Shown in pieces: positions 61,489-64,000 of a stretch of 64,000 nucleotides of DNA; positions within the stretch are counted from its first letter, which is position 1; each line of letters begins with the position of its first letter. The stretch covers positions 4,870,780 to 4,934,779 of the forward strand of contig NC_015663.1 of the NCBI RefSeq assembly GCF_000215745.1, read 5' to 3'. The notes beneath the pieces were generated by a model. It was given only the letters and a program-made list of their open reading frames with translations. It searched no databases and was not told the DNA's origin. A program made the position numbers and the translations under genes. Origin of the DNA: Klebsiella aerogenes KCTC 2190. Its GTDB lineage: Bacteria > Pseudomonadota > Gammaproteobacteria > Enterobacterales > Enterobacteriaceae.

Positions 61489-62261
61489 CTAGCGAGAATA
61501 AGCCAGCGTTCGGGATAAATAATATCGATACAATGAGAAGCCCCCCAGGGCTGCGGCAATTACCGAATTCACCAGCCAGACAGCTGCAAAGTTAAAGTAC
61601 TCGAGTATGACGCTGTTGATGGCGTTGGCCGCAAATAACCCGCCAGCCGCCACCAGTGAAATAGCGCCATCGCGCCCCATGCAATACCGACACGCAATTC
61701 ATTAAAATACGCCTAAATACCGTCTGTGCGAAAATAACGAACAAGGTATTAACGAAGAAAACCACGCTAACAAAATACTCGCTATACTGGTGGGTGATAA
61801 ATATTGGCAACAGGTACTCAATATGAGAGTAAAAATACATAAAGAAAAATTGCAGGGCAAAAACGGGGAATAACGCTGGATTAAACAGGCTAGCCGAGAG
61901 CTCGACTATCAGCGACCGGCGCCCCGCCAATACCATTCATCACCGCAGAAACGAGCAGGATCTCATGATTCGCATTCAGAGCCAGAAGCGCAAACGACAG
62001 CGCGCGCCCCCCCACCCCGGCAAGGGCGGCATAAACGGCAGGAAAAATATCAGCCATGCTGCCGCCAAATAAAGCGAAAACGCGCTGTGAAATGACTTTA
62101 ATTGAGACCAACACACCGGCAAATGCCACGCCATAACCTAAATTATCTGACACATAAATGGCATAGTAAGGATTGATAATAAAGCTGCCGAGGCTGAATA
62201 TGAACAACGACAGCAAATAGTTAAGACTACGTTTATCGTGCCAGATAAAAGAGGATTTCAT
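61489..62261 (-). pseudogene. Decayed MFS transporter
   Basis: Three fragments of one MFS protein lie in different frames. Fragment 1 (62261 to about 61920) is the N-terminal three to four helices, starting MKSSFIWHDKRSLNYLLSLF and reaching SAVMNGIGG, a motif-B-type site. Fragment 2 (about 61900-61700) is the start of the C-terminal half, FALQFFFMYFYSHIEYLLP. Fragment 3 (61680-61489) is the last helix, ending YYLSRTLAYSR. At about 770 bp the locus is some 400 bp short of a normal 400-residue MFS gene, so at least two internal deletions with frame changes have occurred. It follows the ATP-grasp gene by 15 bp, so it was probably the exporter of that pathway's product. Confidence 0.8.
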
Positions 62262-62276
62262 TTGTGCTCCACGCGC

Positions 62277-63521
62277 TTAGCTAATTTCAGCGGCAGACTC
62301 AATAGCCGTCGCCAGCGTCTCTAATGAATTGAGTAACTGCTCATGGCTACTATCGCGCAAAATGATATGGCCAATAAAATCGGCATTCGTCTTAATTTCG
62401 CCATTAAGGATGTCGCCGATTTTGGCTGAAAAGCTGGCTTCATGAAGCGTAATACCCGCCTGCAATGCCAATTGCTCAACATCTGGTAATGCCTGCAAGG
62501 TTCCTGATACGCGGGCCCGAAGCATGCGGATACCAGAGTAATAGTTCTGTTTGAGCGGCTCAGCCGTATATTTACCCTCCGCAGCCCAACATAGCCACAG
62601 CAGCCATGGATTGAAATTTTCAAAGCTCAACATCGCCAGATCCCAAATATGCATACCGGCAGGGCGCATATTGGTTTCAACAGCGGCCGTCGCGCCGGGA
62701 AGTAAAAATATTTCGTTATGCCAGGCGCCATTCGACGACGACACCAGTTCACGCATATGTTCGCCTGCAGAACGCAGCAGTATTTCATCCGCCGGGGTCA
62801 AACAGGCAGGCACCACCTGTTGATACTCCGCACGGTAGTGGCCTTCAGTAGTATGCTTTTCCGTGATCCACTGCTTACCCGCCACACTATCCCAACTAAA
62901 TTCTTTCGCATTTTCGATAAGAGATTCCACCAGGATCCCTGCTTCGCGATAAGGCGCCAGTGAAGCCCAGATAGACTCGCATTGCTCAATATACTCAATC
63001 ACCTGGCACCCGCGGCTATTGCCCTCCTTCGCTGGCTTGATAAACGCCTTACCGCCTAACGAATCGACCAGATCTTTAAGTTCATTCAATGATGTTACCG
63101 GCTGGCTGGTTACCGTCCGATAACCGGCGGGATGGAATGAAGCCCTGGCATCCAGTTGACGGAATATTTGCTTATCCAGCCCTGCTTTTGCTTGTTCTGG
63201 CAGCGCGCCGGGTAGTCTGTTCTTTTGCGCCAGCAGCGCCCCCAAAGGAACACCTCGATCGGAAAATGGTAAAATACCGATGGGAGAAAGTGATTCGGTT
63301 GCCAGATATTGATGAACGACATCCGCTGAGGCCGGGAGTTGTGTAACTTCAAGCGTTGTTTCAATCACCAGATCAGCAAATTGCTCATCGCTTGCTGTTT
63401 TTTTCTCAGTAATTAATACAACTTTGGCGTCAAAATATTTTTGTGCCTCAACGCGAATTTTAGCAACATCATAAATTCTGACGTTATTATATCCAACGAC
63501 AATAAAGCATGGCGTATTCAT
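62277..63521 (-). CDS. ATP-grasp ligase
   Basis: A 414-residue ATP-grasp enzyme of the carboxylate-amine ligase type. The ATP-binding lysine region is AFIKPAKEGNSRG (159-171), the Mg ligands are in HNEIF (268-272) and VETNMRPAG (281-289). The N-terminal domain (FIVVGYNNVRIYDVAK) is typical of the BacD/carnosine-synthase-like branch. It would join a carboxylate to an amine through an acyl phosphate; substrates unknown. It lies between a ferredoxin gene (82 bp upstream) and a decayed MFS exporter, suggesting a small-molecule or dipeptide pathway. Weak AGTGGAAG site before the ATG. Family secure. Confidence 0.85.
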   Translation of the reverse strand: MNTPCFIVVGYNNVRIYDVAKIRVEAQKYFDAKVVLITEKKTASDEQFADLVIETTLEVTQLPASADVVHQYLATESLSPIGILPFSDRGVPLGALLAQKNRLPGALPEQAKAGLDKQIFRQLDARASFHPAGYRTVTSQPVTSLNELKDLVDSLGGKAFIKPAKEGNSRGCQVIEYIEQCESIWASLAPYREAGILVESLIENAKEFSWDSVAGKQWITEKHTTEGHYRAEYQQVVPACLTPADEILLRSAGEHMRELVSSSNGAWHNEIFLLPGATAAVETNMRPAGMHIWDLAMLSFENFNPWLLWLCWAAEGKYTAEPLKQNYYSGIRMLRARVSGTLQALPDVEQLALQAGITLHEASFSAKIGDILNGEIKTNADFIGHIILRDSSHEQLLNSLETLATAIESAAEIS

Positions 63522-63603
63522 GATAAGGCTTCCACTGTGCAGGTATTAAAAATTGACTCAATGACTCTTGCGATTTTCGTTTGCTCGCCAAAGACCACAC
63601 CAC

Positions 63604-63897
63604 TCAATGGCGAGGTTGTCGGTGAGTAAGAAATTGTGCCGCGCGAGGAGACATCCTGATTTTGCACTGGCACGCCAGCCGCACCGTTTGATCTTCTATA
63701 CCAAGCAATTTGAATAAACGTTTCTCTTTTAAAGTCTTGCCCGTGATATTCTCCATCCCTGATAATACCTTGACTCGACACAACCCACAGTTTCCAGTTT
63801 TACAACCAAACCTCATGTTCTCCATGCATTCTAAAAGGCTCACCACATCCCTGAAAGTGAATTCAGTTTCACTTTTCACAAACATCACTGACGGCAT
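63604..63897 (-). CDS. [2Fe-2S] ferredoxin-like protein
   Basis: A 97-residue plant-type ferredoxin domain. The cluster Cys pattern is C32-x4-C37-x2-C40 (FGCKTGNCGLC) with the fourth Cys at 76 (RLACQCKI). It would pass electrons to an oxygenase or reductase not seen in the window. The ATG at 63897 follows AAGGA. Probably the first gene of the operon with the ATP-grasp ligase, since a short A+T-rich region with no frame lies upstream to the window edge. Partner unknown. Confidence 0.82.
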   Translation of the reverse strand: MPSVMFVKSETEFTFRDVVSLLECMENMRFGCKTGNCGLCRVKVLSGMENITGKTLKEKRLFKLLGIEDQTVRLACQCKIRMSPRAAQFLTHRQPRH

Positions 63898-64000
63898 CTA
63901 TATTTTCCTTATAGAATTTATTTGATGAGTACTTATATTTCCACAGCCAAAGTAATAACTCGACAATAGAAATTAAAGAAAGCACTTCTGTGTTAATCGC

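Noticed and set aside
63518..63781. An 87-residue frame on the minus strand overlapping the ferredoxin and ligase genes
   Set aside because: It overlaps the ferredoxin gene in another frame and has no recognisable domain.

Overview
The window is chromosomal DNA of a gamma-proteobacterium of the Enterobacterales. Its backbone follows the Escherichia coli argS-to-amn region almost gene for gene (yecM-argS, uspC-otsAB-araFGH, ftnB-yecJ, ftnA-yecH-tyrP-yecA, leuZ-cysT-glyW-pgsA-uvrC-uvrY-yecF-sdiA-tcyN-tcyL-dcyD-tcyJ, amyA-yedD, rcsA-dsrB-yodD-dsrA, dgcQ-yodC-yedI-yedA-vsr-dcm-yedJ-drpB-porin, serU-mtfA-asn-ldtA, cbl-nac-asn, amn). The flagellar loci that sit at three of these junctions in E. coli (argS/uspC, tcyJ/amyA, yedD/rcsA) are all absent. 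A strongly sigma54/NtrC-controlled nac is present. Together these point to a non-motile Klebsiella or Raoultella type of organism; this is an inference from gene content, not a species call.

Layout. 1-8.5 kb: yecM, argS, a pectin-oligosaccharide operon (rhiT-rhiN) with a rhaBAD-like control region, uspC, and the trehalose operon otsBA. 8.5-12.4 kb: the L-arabinose ABC transporter araFGH, then a candidate small RNA gene. 12.9-18.5 kb: two ferritins (ftnB, ftnA), yecJ, yecH and the tyrosine transporter tyrP, with an inserted pair (an MdtD-like drug exporter and an RpiB/LacAB-family isomerase). 18.5-26.1 kb: yecA, a DUF805 membrane protein, a DapA-family enzyme, three tRNA genes, pgsA, the uvrY-uvrC pair, yecF and sdiA. 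26.4-31.8 kb: cystine uptake with D-cysteine desulfhydrase, alpha-amylase and a lipoprotein. 32.3-42.5 kb: rcsA with an RcsAB box, the small RNA dsrA, the diguanylate cyclase dgcQ, several small proteins, dcm/vsr and a porin.

42.5-51.3 kb is the main accessory region: an RfaH-type ops element, an 0.84-kb leader, then an ABC polysaccharide exporter (Wzm/Wzt with a carbohydrate-binding-type C-terminus) and three predicted glycosyltransferases, one of them a two-domain protein of 919 residues. It is A+T-rich relative to the backbone and lies between the yedS-position porin and tRNA-Ser(CGA), whose 3' end faces it. No sugar-nucleotide synthesis genes are included. It looks like an accessory O-antigen/glycan export cluster outside the usual rfb locus.

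51.5-64 kb: serU, mtfA, two near-identical tRNA-Asn cassettes flanking ldtA-cbl-nac, then a phosphopantetheinyl transferase, a gate-domain membrane protein, a membrane-anchored alpha/beta hydrolase, amn, and at the right edge a ferredoxin/ATP-grasp ligase/MFS group in which the exporter is decayed. That last group resembles a small amide- or peptide-forming pathway and may extend beyond the window.
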